A stretch of 64,000 bases of DNA from Carnegiea gigantea (lineage: Eukaryota > Streptophyta > Magnoliopsida > Caryophyllales > Cactaceae), in the NCBI GenBank assembly GCA_029747015.1, contig JAKOGI010002249.1, forward strand, positions 1-64,000. Direction: 5' to 3'. The notes under the pieces were generated by a model, which had not been told where the DNA came from, did not search any database, and worked only from the letters and a program-made list of their open reading frames with translations. The translations under genes and the position numbers were made by a program. The number at the start of each line of letters is the position of its first letter. The stretch's first letter is position 1. Positions 45,580-58,036 of this stretch are shown here, in pieces.

Positions 45580-46920
45580 TACTAATCTCATAAATCGATT
45601 TCGTGAATGGTTTAAAAGCTTTTTCATAATCGAATTAAATTTGCTAACGTGTAAACTAACTTTGTAAAATACGTTTACGAATTCGTAAAACAACTTCGTT
45701 TCTAATTTAGAAGCTTTATATAAACGTAATACGTTAATTAACTCGTAAAACGATCTCCTTTTAGACTTAAAAGCTTCTTATAAGGGCAATAAGTTGGTTA
45801 ATACTTAAAACGACTATACTTTAAACTTAAAGGTTTCTTATAAAGGTAACATATTTACCAAATCGTAAAACGACTTATTTTCTAACTCGAATGCTTCGTA
45901 TGAACATAATAAGTTTACTAAACTGTAAAACGATTTCGTTTTCAACTTAAAATCTTCTTAATAACGTAATACGTATGTTAGTTTGTAAAGCGACTTCGTC
46001 CTGAACTTACAAGCTTCTTATAAATAAAATAGGATCTGTTAACACGTAAATCGGTTTCGTAAGTAACTTAAAAACTTCTTACAAACATAGAAGGGTTTAT
46101 TAAATCATAAAACGACTTAATTCCAACTTAAATGCTTCGTATAAATATAATAGGGTTGCTAAATCGTAAAACGATCTCGTTTTCAACTCAAAAACTTCTT
46201 AATAACGTAAAACGATTGCTAACTCATAAAACGACTTTGCTTTTTAGCTAAAAGCCTCCTTGAAATATAATATGTATGCTAAATCATAAATCGCAACTCG
46301 TTTGAAACATAACGTGTTTAGTTAATGCTTAATTCAAACTAAGTTGGAAGCTTAAGGCTTCTCATAAACGTTATAAGTCTATTAACACATAAGTCGACTT
46401 CCTTTGCAACTTCAAAGCTTCTTAAAATGTAATAAGCTTGTTAAGTCTTAAAACGATTTCGTTCCTAACTTCAAGGCTTCATATAAACGTATTACGGCTA
46501 CTAACTTGCAAAATGACCTCGTTTTTAACTTAAGAACTTCCTATAGACATAAAACGTTTGCTAGTTTGTAAAACGACTCCGTTATTGACTTAAAAGCTTC
46601 GTAGAAACGTAATACGTTTATTAACTTGTAGAACGACTTCACTTTAAACTTAAAAGTTTCTTATAAACGTAATACGTTTACTAAATCGTAAAACGACTTA
46701 TTTTCTAACTTAAATGCTTCGCAAAAACACAATAAGTTTACTAATTCGTAAAGCGACTTCGTCTTTAACTAAAAAGGCTCTTTATAAACATAATAAGGTT
46801 GCCTAATATAAAACGACTTTGATTCTAACTTGAAAGCTTCGTATAAACGTAATAGGGTTGCTAAATCATAAAAACAACTTCGTTTCTAACTTAAATGCTA
46901 TGATTAGCAATAATGTAAGC
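45580..46920. repeat. 60-bp minisatellite, about 20-22 divergent units
   Basis: A unit like CGTAAAACGACTTCGTTTC / TAACTTAAAAGCTTCTTA / TAAACGTAATACGTTTACT recurs every 59-61 bp; the phrase (C/T)GTAAAACGA is found near 45,684, 45,744, 45,804, 45,864 and so on to 46,866. Units are diverged (I estimate 75-85% identity) but the register is kept throughout. It lies in the Gypsy-like LTR just right of the Copia. No coding frame crosses it. Confidence 0.93.
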
Positions 46921-47099
46921 TAGATTCATCGAAAACTCCATTTTAAAGCATCTAACAACCTTTCAAGAATATATTGGTTCTGCCCTAGCATAGCAATGTT
47001 TAATTCATTTGCATGTCCACACGTATAATCGAATTAATACAATAACAATCCAATCTACCAATTCAGTAAACTGATTCATATAACTATCATTCGAAATCT

Positions 47100-47640
47100 T
47101 TAAAATAGGAGGGATTAAAGGTTCACCCACCTCGAATTCAAGCTATATGCGTGAGAATTGGCTGGATTGAAGTCAAAAATCGGACTCCACACACCCAGAA
47201 GGTCCGCTGACTTCGCGTGAGGTTCGACCACCACCGAACCCCAAAACCCTAACCTAATTTTTCTGAGAAATTAAGCATGATTCAGATGAATTTTAGATGA
47301 GGATTGAATTTATAGAAGAAGAACAGGTTCGAGTTCACCTTGCATGCACCAATTTACCGGGTGTTCGCCGGTTCTGCGCCGAGATGGTTCGGCCACGGGC
47401 AGGGGGGAGACGCCGGCACCGGTGGCATCGCTTGGGTCCGGTCAGGCGTGGCGAAGCAGCGAGGACAAAGAGGAGATGGCAGGCGTGCAGTGAGGAAGCA
47501 GAAGAATGACAGAGAGAGAAGGGGGGAAGGGGTCGGGCCACGCGAGGAAGAAGAAGGAGGCACGGGGGGGTTCAGGCGTGTGGTTTTAATTTCAACCCCT
47601 TCCCCTTTTTTTTGACTCAAATCTACCGCAAAACTTCAAC
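47100..47640. other. GC-rich block of the Gypsy-like LTR, no gene
   Basis: From 47,200 to 47,600 the sequence is markedly GC- and CpG-rich. Overlapping open frames of 61-91 codons occur on both strands, all Arg/Pro/Gly-rich shadows of composition without a domain. It is plausibly the transcribed end of the LTR, but no TATA or poly(A) signal is decisive. Confidence 0.4.
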
Positions 47641-48003
47641 CTATTGTATTAATAATCGAATACCTGGGCCTCTAATCTTAAACCGAAGTCCTAAATATAA
47701 TCGTTGGTCAGCTTACTGGCCCTTTGATTATATTAAGGATCGATTTAGTAAATTACAGAACTATTACCAGGGTTCAACAATCTGATCGTATTTAGAAATT
47801 GCTTTTGTTGGAGTTCAAGGAATCGAAGGCTTGTCTTGTTACACAACTTTAGGAAATTCATTTATGGAATCTAAAGTTGAATAGGTCAATAACTTGGGCG
47901 ATATGGCAGTTGTCAATTGGCAGATATGAAAATAAAAGTTTCCAACCCAACAGGCATAATATTTGTTAAGCAAGTACGTCAAAGATGCAGGTCTCACAGA
48001 CAA

Positions 48004-49188
48004 AGACTAAAATTTAAAAGAAAATAATTGATAATCAGAGGTACATCATTGCCTACACATTTATTAAGTAAAAGTTTTGATTGATTCATAAATCATGCTT
48101 AAGTGTTCTATCATGTTTTGGTCATCTAAAGCGCTCGTTAATGCTTATGATGATCATGTATTACTGTACTCCTATGTTTGTTGATTTGGAGTGGCCTTGG
48201 ACAACATGGCCTTTTAGTAGTACATTGATTACTAATAAGCAATTACTATTGTACAACAACTGCTGAGTGGTTTGTCGGGAGAGAGGGTTTGGGTGGAGAT
48301 CTCCAAGTTCATGATTTCATGTAAGTTATGATTCATTATATGTAGGTCCTGAGCCTGGCTAATCAGAATAATTGACATTAGCTATTTGTCAAGTCTATTT
48401 TCCCGGTTCTGGATTATAAAATATATTGAAAATATGCGTGCTTACTAGCGCATTATATCTTAACTTCATTATATACGGGTAACGTACTAGGCTATGGCTC
48501 ATTTTTCTTTTGTTTCATCTTTCTAAGTTTTTTTTTTTTTTTTTAAGGGGAGGAAAGCACATAGTAAATCAAAACTAATTCTACGATAGGTAACAAAGGA
48601 AAAGAATGCCAATGCTGGTCAAAAACAATGATATATGACTGTCTGCCTTGACTCTACCTGTTACAATCCTCTCAGTCCTTGCCACTTAGCTCCTCTCATG
48701 CTGGCTCTTCGCTATTCATCAATAATTTTTCACAACTCATTCTTTAGTTAGGAAGATTAAATTATTATAGACTATTTCTCTTTATAAAGATTTCATTCGT
48801 GATTTAAGAGACAATTTCTAAACCCAATGACAAATGTTTCAGGTACCCTGTTGTTTGCCTCAATTAACTAACTTTTAAAACATAATTTTTGGCACCCCAA
48901 GGGTGTTATTGTCTATACAACTACTATATAGTCTTTTTATGTGTAACTAACATACTTCGCTCGTTTTTTTCATGACACATGTATTTATTTCTGCTCAACC
49001 AATATGCCATTTTTTTAATCTAGGAAATAGCAGTATTTTTGCAAACTTTGTCGTCTGCTACTTATGAGTATTTGATCATACAAAAAAAAAACCAAATTAA
49101 TTGATGACAAAAAAAAATTTTTCGTATAAAAAGATGTAAAAAAGATGAGTCTAACATTTACAAAAATTATCAAGAAATACATCTATCT
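48004..49188. other. AT-rich intergenic DNA, no gene
   Basis: Nothing coding is seen. T-runs lie at 48,528-48,544 and A-runs at 49,080-49,120. The stretch separates the Gypsy-like LTR from the 3' end of the L1. Confidence 0.4.
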
Positions 49189-52100
49189 TTATGAATATAC
49201 ATCAATCATTATTTTTTCTTTGTTTTTAGTACGGAAGAGGGGCCAGGCCCCAAATTGAGTGTTTTTACTTTCTACTAATCCTGGGCCAAGTAGCCCCATA
49301 CAATCAGCAAAAACCATGTCTCTGGCCTCTAACAAAGGAACATGAAATTTCGTCACTCCTAAGCTAGTGGGAATACCCAGGTTGCCTAATCTATCCGCAA
49401 CTTGGTTAGCGTCCCTAAAGCAATATGTCACTTTAACTTCCCAACCTTCTCATGCAATCAAACCTTTGCATTGTTTGAGTATGAATATGTGATGAGGGAA
49501 CCATTCTATGCTTCCTTGTATCATCCCCACCAGGACCCTTGAATCCAACTAAACCTATAGTTTCGGTATCCCCAATTCCTTGGCAATCTGGGGGCCTCTT
49601 AGTACTGCTCGAATCTCCACTTTCATTGATGAACAATTACCAGATTCTTGGTGAATCCCATCAGCCACTCACCTTTGTGGTCATGTAGGACTCCTCCTGC
49701 AGCAGCCAAGCCCGGGTTTTCTTTGGTGGCCCCATCTAAATTAAGAGCCACCCAGCCTCCTGGAGGGGATTCCTAGCGCACGAGTTCTTCTGCTCTATTG
49801 CACTTCTTATGTGAATTTCAGCCAGCTTCTTTTTCCTCTAATGCCTGAACGACCACTTTAAATCTAGATAGCAAAAATGTCTCTTTATCCATCGGGGTGT
49901 CCTCCCCTGTATCAAAGTAGGAAGAGCATCTCCACCATAACTACCATATGGTGAGTATAAACATAGTAGCCTAGTATGTGTTAGAATGAGTTCCTCGTGT
50001 GTTGTGGAAAAACCACTTCGTGAAGTCCAACTCATCTTGCATAAAGTCCAAGCTCTTGTTTTTTAGGAAGATCCATATTTCTACTTCTTTAGGCATGGAA
50101 GTAAGACATGTTCACTGTCTTTAATCTCAATGTAGCACTCCTTATTGTGTAGGTTTATGGTCATGTGTCTCTAAAACCAAATGGTCCTGGTAAGTAGTTT
50201 ATCATGCAATAAAAGCCAAGTAAATGTCCTGATTCATCGCAGAACGTTGAACCTCCATGCCAATCTCCATATTGGGTTCAGCGTCATGTTTTGCTCATTA
50301 CAGATTATCGCTTGAGCTAATCTAATATTGAAGCAGCCTGAGGTATTTGCCACCCATACAAGGTCATATCCAGCCTCCTCTTGAACCAGCTCAAATGATG
50401 CAATGCTCCTAAGAATAGATGCAGGTAAATAATCAGAAAATTTCACCCATTCCCAACCGGTGTCGTGGCTCCAATAATCTATCACTGAGCATTCTTTTTA
50501 ATCCTCTGGGACTTCTCTAATTGCTTGGGATAATAGCTCTTTCCCATCCCCAACTATATGGCCCATGCCTTTCTTCATTAACTTGTGGGTTTCCAAAATA
50601 TTGCACCACACATTAGAGCTGTTTTGAGTGGCAATGTGGGATTCTATATGTCCTCCTCTACAATATTTTCCTATGAGAACCCTACCGCATAAGGTAGAGG
50701 ATTCTGTTGCTAGTCTTCAACCTAGCTTCATTAGGAAAGTCGCATTAAGTTGTCTCATGCTCCTTAGCCTAAGCCCACCATCATCTTTTGCCTCTATCAC
50801 AACCTCCCATGCAACAAGTTGGGACCTACGTTCCATAGAGGTGCGTCCCCATAAAAATCGCTTCATCTTTCTATCTATGTCATTACAAACTGACCTTGGG
50901 ATTCTAACTGTTTGCATCGTGTAGGCCGGGATAGCTGTTACTGTCACTTGGATAGGCATCGTACGGCCCACAAGTGATAAACACTTCGTCTTCCACCCGG
51001 CCATCATATGGTCAACTCATGATAATACCTCTTAGTACATGACTTTAGCAGCCCTTCCCTTAAGGGTGGGAACTTTTAAGTATCTGCCAAGATTATCCAT
51101 GGATGACATACCCAAGATATTGCAAACTTCATTTATTGTAATCTCACCCACATTGGGAGAGAAATAGACACTTGATTTCTGTAAGCTAATTTTTTGTCCT
51201 GATGCTCGACAGAACTTGGAAACTACTCCATTAAATACATTGAGCTTGCTTCCTAGGTTCGATAAAGAGCACTACATTATCAGCAAACATCAGGTTCGAT
51301 ATTTTTAGTCCCCCTCTGCTAACCTGCATGGGTTTCCAACTTCCTGTTCGAAACTCTTCTTTAATAACTTGTAAGAGTCTCTCCATACTGCAACGAAGAT
51401 GTATGGTGAGAAAGGGTCACCCTATCATATACCCCGTGTGGATTGGAAATTCTCAGTTGATTCATCGTTCCACAAAATGTTTAACATGCATGATGTTACG
51501 CAATTCATGATAATGGTTATCATGTTTGTTGGTAATCCCATCTTCAAGCGTGTGCCTTCTATGAAGCCCCAGCGCAATTGATCATATGCCTTTTCTACAT
51601 CCAGTTTAATTTCCATCCAACCCTTAGCTTCTGTTTTCTTTCTCACTGAATGCAGTAGCTCTTGCATGATAATGATATTGTCGCTTATTTACCGACCGGG
51701 GACAAAGTTTGATTGTAATGGTGTGATGAGTTCAGGAAGGACTTGTTTCAGCCTGTCCACAAGACATTTGGTAATCAACTTGTAGGTGGCATTACAAAGG
51801 CCAATCAGCCTAAATTGCATAACCGACTCCGGTTTAGGACCTTGGGTATCAGAGTCATAAAGGCGTCATTCATTCCTTCAGGTATGTATCCACCTTTTAG
51901 TACTTTTACAATAGTATCACTTACCTCACGTCCAACAATATTCCCATACGTTGGCAAAATAAAGCATGAAAACCATCCGGCCCGGAGGCTTTAAGAGGTC
52001 CCATTTCTATCGGTGCCTCATATATTTCCTTTGGTGTGAATTCTGTTGCTAGCTGATCCTTCTTTTCCTCCTTAAGTGAAGGAAATACACGAGGCCCGTT

Positions 52101-53457
52101 GTACATATTCTGATCTTCTGCATTAGTTTCAGTAAATAGGGCTGTGAAATCATTGACTGCAATCCTTTTAACTTGCTCTGTAACATGGCACACTCATCCT
52201 CCAAGTCTTTTAACCCTTAATCTGATTGATTATTCTTTTGATTATGTTGGAGGTATGGAAAAACCTTGTGTTATGATCACCATGATGAATTAGCTCTGCT
52301 CTTGATTTTTGATACCAAAATGTCTCAATTTGGCTTAAGGTCACGTCCAATTCCTGTTGAAGCTTCCTATCGAACTTCAACAGATGTCTTGGTCCTCTCT
52401 CTATAATGCATTGGTAAATTTCTTCAATTCAAGCCCATAGTTGCCTTTTTCTTCTAAATAAGTTATCAAAGATGTCTTTGTTCCATTTGGATAACCCCGA
52501 GGCTATGTTACTAAGATTCGGCACTAATGGATAATGAGTGCGCCAATTTTCCCATATGAATTTATCAAAGTCACTATGAGCTATCCAAGCCACTTGGAAC
52601 CTAAATGGTTTCCTACCTCTAGAGTTCTTCGTGAAGCCCATTGTGAAGATTAGTAAAGGGACGTAATCCGAGCGGGACTGAAGAAGATGACAAACTGCCC
52701 CTTCTTAAAATCTTGTTCTCCATTCCATGTTACATAAGGCTCCATCAAGGTGCGCTCTTTTCATAATTTCCCAATTTTGCCCTCTCGTCTAAGTCAATTA
52801 ATCCATTATTCTTTATCCAATTCTTGAACTTGTTACGGCTACATAGCATCTCTGGTCCTCTGTGGTTTCTTTCATCCAGGCTAATTATTTCGTTGAAGTA
52901 TCCGGCTATGAGCTATAGATTCTTGCAATGGCGTCACGTTGTTGCAAATCAGTCCCCAATATTTCCTGTGCTTGCAGACGTGGATTTGCATAAACTATAA
53001 TAAATAGCCATTCCACATGTCTTCTCCACTTGACTTCCATTGTTACATATTGCTCATGTGAGTGGAAGATATTGATGTCTAGGTGGTTCGGTTTCCAAAG
53101 TACCCAAATTCCACCTTGGAAGCCTTGAGCCTCGACCCTAAAACAACCGTCAAGTCTAAGCTTAGCACAAACATCCTTGCCCCTAGCACCAGATATATGA
53201 GTTTCAACTAACGCCATAATGATTAGACTTTGTAGTCGAATGTGTTCCTTTAAAACATTTAGGATTTTAGAACTACCTACTCCTTGTACATACCAGACCA
53301 TAATCTTAATTGCATGTGAGATTGTCTCCTCTTGCTTCACTTGTGAAGTCAATTGTGTATTCTGATTCATGGTAAAATTGAGGAGTAAGAAAGCCCAAAT
53401 TCGGTCTTTTTGCCATCTTATTGGAGGCATCTCCTTCAGTGGCCCCATGCAGTCCAA
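49189..53457 (-). pseudogene. L1 ORF2: endonuclease, reverse transcriptase, RNase H-like
   Basis: The endonuclease piece is 53,457-52,906 (IKIMVWYVQGVGSSKILNVL, then LVETHISGARGKD with the catalytic-type Glu). The linker has DKFIWENWRTH (52,641-52,429). RT blocks: PLKASGPDGFHALF (52,193-51,921), IKLDVEKAYDQLRWGFIE (51,667-51,425), then FADN at about 51,271-51,288 where YADD/FADD is usual, so the second active-site Asp is Asn. The thumb/zf-RVT side (TKCLSLVGRTMPIQVTVT ... RKMKRFLWGR) is 51,007-50,717. A C-terminal RNase H-like piece (RDANQVADRLGNLG) is 49,431-49,189. The protein nicks DNA and primes reverse transcription at the nick; this copy is dead. Confidence 0.88.
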
Positions 53458-53788
53458 TTAGTTGTTGTGCTGGGCTGGGCCTTCTAATTCAGTCTGGTTC
53501 ATCCACCCTTACTGAGGCAGACCTAAGCCATGTGCTCAGCCCAAGATCCTTACCAGTGATTCTAATGGCGGTATTGGAATTAGGCCGTCGTGATTGGGGA
53601 GGTAGCACGAGCTAAATTTGGGGATTCGATCTTCTTGAGTTGTTTCTATTCCATTGAGGGGAAGTATTTAGTTAGCCTATACAGGCCACTGACTGTTGGG
53701 CTCCATTTAAATGTACGTCAATATTATTTACCTCCACAGGAATATTTTTCTTATCTGTTTGGGGCTCAACACCATTTCATCTATATCC

Positions 53789-55132
53789 TCATCTGTTATT
53801 CCCGCCTCTTCTTCCTCCTCCAAAATAAAGATTGGAATCTTCATGGTTCTTTCCTTCCCTTTTTTCCATTGTGAAATCTTTTGTCATATTATCCTCAGCA
53901 TTCACACTTAAGTCAATTTTGGCTAGTTCCCTAAATCTTGAGCCCAGATCTTGCTCAGAGTTGTGGTTTCCAATTGTCTCATGGTTTTCCAAATTTGGAA
54001 CTCTTTCCAAAGTAGTTTTCATCCAGTTTGGTTCACTGTTTTGCACCTCCCGGTTTGGGCCAACTCAGGGACCCTCTCTTTGACCAGTCAGATTTTGCTG
54101 CCTGTTGCTTCTTCTCCTCGTCGGTTTCTTCACTAACATCCAATTCCCATAGGTGGATTCTTCCTGAGGAGTCTTGGATATGCTTGATTGTTGGTCCGCA
54201 TAATTAACTGGAGCTTCAATAGATTGCGCTTTTTCTTTGCAAGGGGACATGAATCTTCTTTGTGGCATTGTCATCGACATTTAAATCATGTCATTTTCAA
54301 CCCTTCGTACTAGACACCCCCAAATTCTACCATTTAGGTGGAAAGAATTTAGATAGCAACGACTTAGTTAAATCCACCTCCACGCAAAGTCTCCTATATT
54401 TCCCCTGTTCCACATTAGCAGTAGTACTATCTACTTTTAAAACTCGCTTGATCTTCTGCTCGACCTTGTATAATAGGAAGTTCTTGTTAAAGTACTCTAC
54501 ACTCAATTTCGGGATTCGCACCCAGGCTGTTAGCCTAGTTATGCTGTCTTGTTTTAGCACAAAATTGGGTACCCATTCTCTAATCACAAGATAATTATCG
54601 CCAATCATCCACGAACCATTCAAGATAACATGATCATGATCTTCCATATTCGTGAAACGGTTGACATAGTAATTACCTCAAATATCTATCAGTGAGAAAT
54701 CTCCTTTAAGTGCCCATTTGGTCTTCAACCGCCTTTTTAGTTGTAAATAACCAATGCCCTTATCAAACATGCGTATAATCAAAGCCTTACACCAGGGTTC
54801 TCGTAGCAATAATTTTTCAGCCACTATTAGTACTATCATCGGACATGTGGGGTCTTCGTCTTTTGGTGGCTCTCATCCTCAGATGTATCTTCTTAGGTTG
54901 CCTCTACCAAACAGGATTATCTCTCATATCGAAATTCAAATTAGGATTATTCTTCTGCAAAGTATCCCCTGTAGGATATAGGTTGTCCATTCATAGGTTC
55001 CCCCACCACCCCTTCTCTGGTCTCCGAAACCCTGGGTAATCCTAATTCCATGTCCTCAACCTTCCTGTCATTGATGGATTCCTCCTCTGGGGGGCATCCC
55101 ATGCCCGTTCTTTTTATTTTTTTGTTGAACAT
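53789..55132 (-). pseudogene. L1 ORF1 (DUF4283-type), broken
   Basis: It starts MFNKKIKRTGMGCPPEEESI (55,132). After stops comes the DUF4283 signature: NGSWMIGDNYLVIREWVPNF (54,647-54,327), followed by TRLTAWVRIPKLSVEYFNK. Later pieces (54,280-54,065 and 54,046-53,789) are polar and low-complexity, ending in GGGRRGG. The CCHC knuckle usual after DUF4283 was not found near 54,300, so a small deletion is possible. The family binds element RNA. Confidence 0.82.
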
Positions 55133-55479
55133 GAAAGCTAGTCATTCTCCTCTAGAGAGCACTCTCCCTCTCTATCCATTTAGTTTGCAAGGTAGGCCTA
55201 TGCTTATAGAAGCCTATACATCGATCCTTATGGCTATTTATAATTCTTATGTGCCAGTGTCTAGGTGCATTGGTTTATTGAGAACTTTTTCACCAACTTC
55301 TATTACTTATTGCTCCTTTTGGTAATCAAATTGAGTAATTTATTTGTGAAATTCATCGATCCTCTATAGTGGCTTGATAATGTATTTCTCTTTAAGAAAT
55401 TTCATCATCCTTTGGTCTATTATCATTATAAGAACTCGCAAGAGAAAAAAAAAATTAAGAAACACATTCATTAGCATAT

Positions 55480-56530
55480 AGGACGGATACCTTAGCGGGG
55501 AAAAAAGGCGAGTTCAATAGTGGATACGATATATTCATTATTGATAAACCCATATTCATAAGGGCAAATAAATGTGTATTCATCATAATGTAAGACACAT
55601 CCATCATAAACAAAGTATATATAATGATTTATGCTAATTCATCATAAGTATATTAAATTCATTGCTTGAAAAGCTCGTATTCATCAATGATAAATGCATT
55701 TGTCTAGATTCATGAGGAAGAATGAACACATTCTAATGACTATAAGTCACAATCATCATAAACAAAGTAAATTTAATGTTTTACACATTTTGTTATTAAT
55801 AAACAAAATTCATCACTAGAAAAAGGTTTTACACATTTTGTTATTAATAAACAAAATTCATCACTAAAAAAAGCTTGTACTCATTAATAAGAAACACATT
55901 ATTCCAGGCTAATCAATAAGAATAGGTACATATTCATCAGAATACAAGACAGATACACAATAAAGAAAGCACATCCACTGTTTTTACACAAATTATCATA
56001 AACAGATGAAATTCAGCACTTGAAAATCTCGTATTAAGCAATAATAAAACATTTTTATTGATAATGATTAACAGATAATCATTAACTTATATGAAAAATC
56101 CTTTAAAGAAAATGATAGATCCAACTATAAATTTTTGGATTAAGAAAAACAATCTAAATTCTTTTTTTTTGGGGAAAAAACAACTCACATTTTTGTGTGA
56201 TCAAAAATGTATATTCACCCATAATAATCTAAGTACATCAAGAAAAACACATATTCATCACTAGCAATTGCAAATTTAACACAAAATTATAGAATGTTAA
56301 AGACGAATTTGAAGCGGGGAAAAAAGACTGCTTATCAACGTTCAAAAATTATAGGAAGAGACACGTTCATTGTAAAAGGATTGCCTGATTGAACATATGG
56401 GTTGTTGTGCAGATTCAACTACCAGTCAAAGTGATAGATACATGACTACAAAGAAATGGTTGTATTCAACGGCAGATAGTCTTGATTCATTAGAAACAAT
56501 TCATCAAGAGAATGACGGTATGCGTCGACA
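55480..56530. repeat. Degenerate ATTCATCA-rich repeat field
   Basis: The phrases ATTCATCATAA, CATCATAAACAAAG, ATTCATCACT and CTCGTATTCATCAATGATAA recur irregularly at 30-100-bp spacing. No transposon terminus or coding frame is seen. Confidence 0.6.
55779..55874. repeat. 48-bp perfect-like tandem duplication
   Basis: The phrase GTTTTACACATTTTGTTATT, followed by AATAAACAAAATTCATCACT, occurs at 55,779 and again at 55,827. The copies are nearly identical, so this duplication is younger than the field around it. Confidence 0.9.
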
Positions 56531-57329
56531 CAGAGCATATCGGACCTGAATGTTGTTTTTGCAAATTACACTATTTTTTTGACCTACAGCAATCTCCATT
56601 TAGTAATTGACATTCAAATAAAACTCTAAGAATCTGGAAACTAAAATTTTAAGATGCATTACACAAAATAACAAGAAAGACAACATTAAAAAGGTTAGGC
56701 ACCAATCAAAATCCTTAATTTCTTACCATGGTTCAAATTAGATGAAGCAGAATTGCAAAACTCCCAAATCTGAATGTGAATCTTTATAGCTAATTGACAA
56801 TTGTGCAATAATTGATCTTAACACTCGTGAAACAAAGAAACAAGCTGAACTTAAGGAGTTATAGAATGAACAGATGAAATTTCAATGAAATAGTGTGTAG
56901 CGAATTGCAAGAAACAAAACAATTCAATGATCGAAATCAAAATGAAGACTAGATCTAAAGAAATAAGGCAGAAGGGTAAGGGGGGAGAGTAGAGTGAGAA
57001 CGTGTGATGGAGAGAGAGACACGTAAGCATTGAGATGTCCTAAATTGTTGTTTTCTCGCGTTTAAATTATGGCGTCTCAATATTTTGTTTTGGAAAAAAA
57101 AGTTCCATGGAGTATGAAGCATAGTACTCCAAAAACCAACAAATGCTAATTGAGTTGTTATACATAAATGATGTATTTCCTTTACATTTTTCAACACTAT
57201 CAATGACGTATAATATACAAATTACAATATCATTAAATCATTAAGTCAAAGTATGTTTGACTTCGTGAAGGTATATACAAAACAAATACTCTCAAGTACA
57301 TATCATAGGACGATATTTTTTAAGTATGG
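56531..57329. other. AT-rich DNA, no gene
   Basis: No domain or terminal repeat was recognised. An 82-codon minus-strand frame (57,203-56,955) has no supporting feature. Confidence 0.4.
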
Positions 57330-57337
57330 ATGATTAA

Positions 57338-58036
57338 TAGGGATGTTCACGGCTTGGGTATCCGCACTAAAATGAATTTCGGTTTGCGTAACCAAAGCTT
57401 CGGGATAGCCAAAGCTCAAACGAACCGAACCAAAAATTTTGATTACCTGAATTTCGGTTATCCAAAATTTTTGGTTCCGTTTACTGGGTACCCAAAAACT
57501 TGGAACTTTCCTCACTTTTTTTAAATTTTTTTAACTCATACTTTATTATGTTGCCAATTGAATTTCACATAGAAGAAGCACTTACAAAATTAAAAAAGAA
57601 GCCATTTTATAATTTTTATTGATGTACGTAGTAGGAGGTGAAATTAATAGCTTTCAAACTAAGAAGCAGAATAAATGTATATTGATTTTTTTGGTCAATG
57701 TTTAGCACTTACGTCTAATACCCTTGTTTTCAACGCTCATCATATAGTCTAGTACTCATTGGTTTAATGCTCAACACTTGCGTCTAATAACATATAAATA
57801 AATTTTAATTCTCAGCACTTGAGCATTTTTTTTTTTAAAAGAAAATTTTATCAGGTTTTCGAGTATCCCAAATTTCAAAATGCGTGCATTATACCCAAAC
57901 TAAAAGCCAAAAAATTTATCAGTTCGAGTACCTAAACTAAAAATTTTGAATATTTCAATTTTGATATCCGCAATTTTGAATCAGTTCATAATTTTTGATT
58001 CAAATTTTTGGTTTTGATTAGTTTTGAACACTCCTA
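57338..58036. mobile_element. hAT MITE, 699 bp
   Basis: Ends TAGGGATGTTCA (left) and TAGGAGTGTTCA (right, reverse complement) agree at 10 of 12. The 8-bp flanks ATGATTAA (57,330-57,337) and ATTATTAA (58,037-58,044) agree at 7 of 8. Subterminal text repeats CCAAAATTTTTGGTT and GGTTATCC-like words. It has no coding capacity; short frames inside come from the repeats. Confidence 0.78.

Larger units (their letters stand above)
33225..47998 (+). mobile_element. Probable Gypsy-like (Tekay-style) solo LTR of ~4 kb, interrupted by a Copia
   Basis: The left end is TGTAACACCCCCGACC preceded by GACAA (33,220-33,224); a candidate right end GGTCTCACA is followed by the same GACAA (47,999-48,003). Removing the 10.7-kb Copia leaves ~4 kb, within the range of long LTRs of Tekay-type chromoviruses. 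The sequence holds an initial TGTAACA...TGTTACA hairpin, 80-bp and 60-bp tandem arrays and a GC-rich block (47,290-47,590), but no coding domain. The right end rests only on CA plus the 5-bp match and could be coincidental. Strand is chosen from the TGTAAC start. Confidence 0.5.
49189..55330 (-). mobile_element. L1-type LINE (non-LTR retrotransposon), decayed
   Basis: Minus-strand ORF1 (DUF4283-type RNA-binding part) is followed by ORF2 with endonuclease, RT and an RNase H-like domain, the order of plant L1 elements. The 5' end is near 55,330. At the 3' end (49,189) no clean poly(A) tail or target duplication was found, only a T-rich patch in plus orientation (49,209-49,230). Stops and frameshifts are frequent in both ORFs. 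Confidence 0.88.

Noticed and set aside
45580..46920. CRISPR-like repeat array
   Set aside because: The whole 60-bp unit repeats with no unique spacers, and the context is a plant genome; it is a minisatellite.
47290..47620. Several GC-rich open frames on both strands
   Set aside because: High G+C removes stop codons in all frames. Arg/Gly/Pro-rich translations show no motif, and the block lies in a probable LTR.
48081..48266. 61-codon plus-strand frame between elements
   Set aside because: No domain, no supporting signals, AT-rich surroundings.
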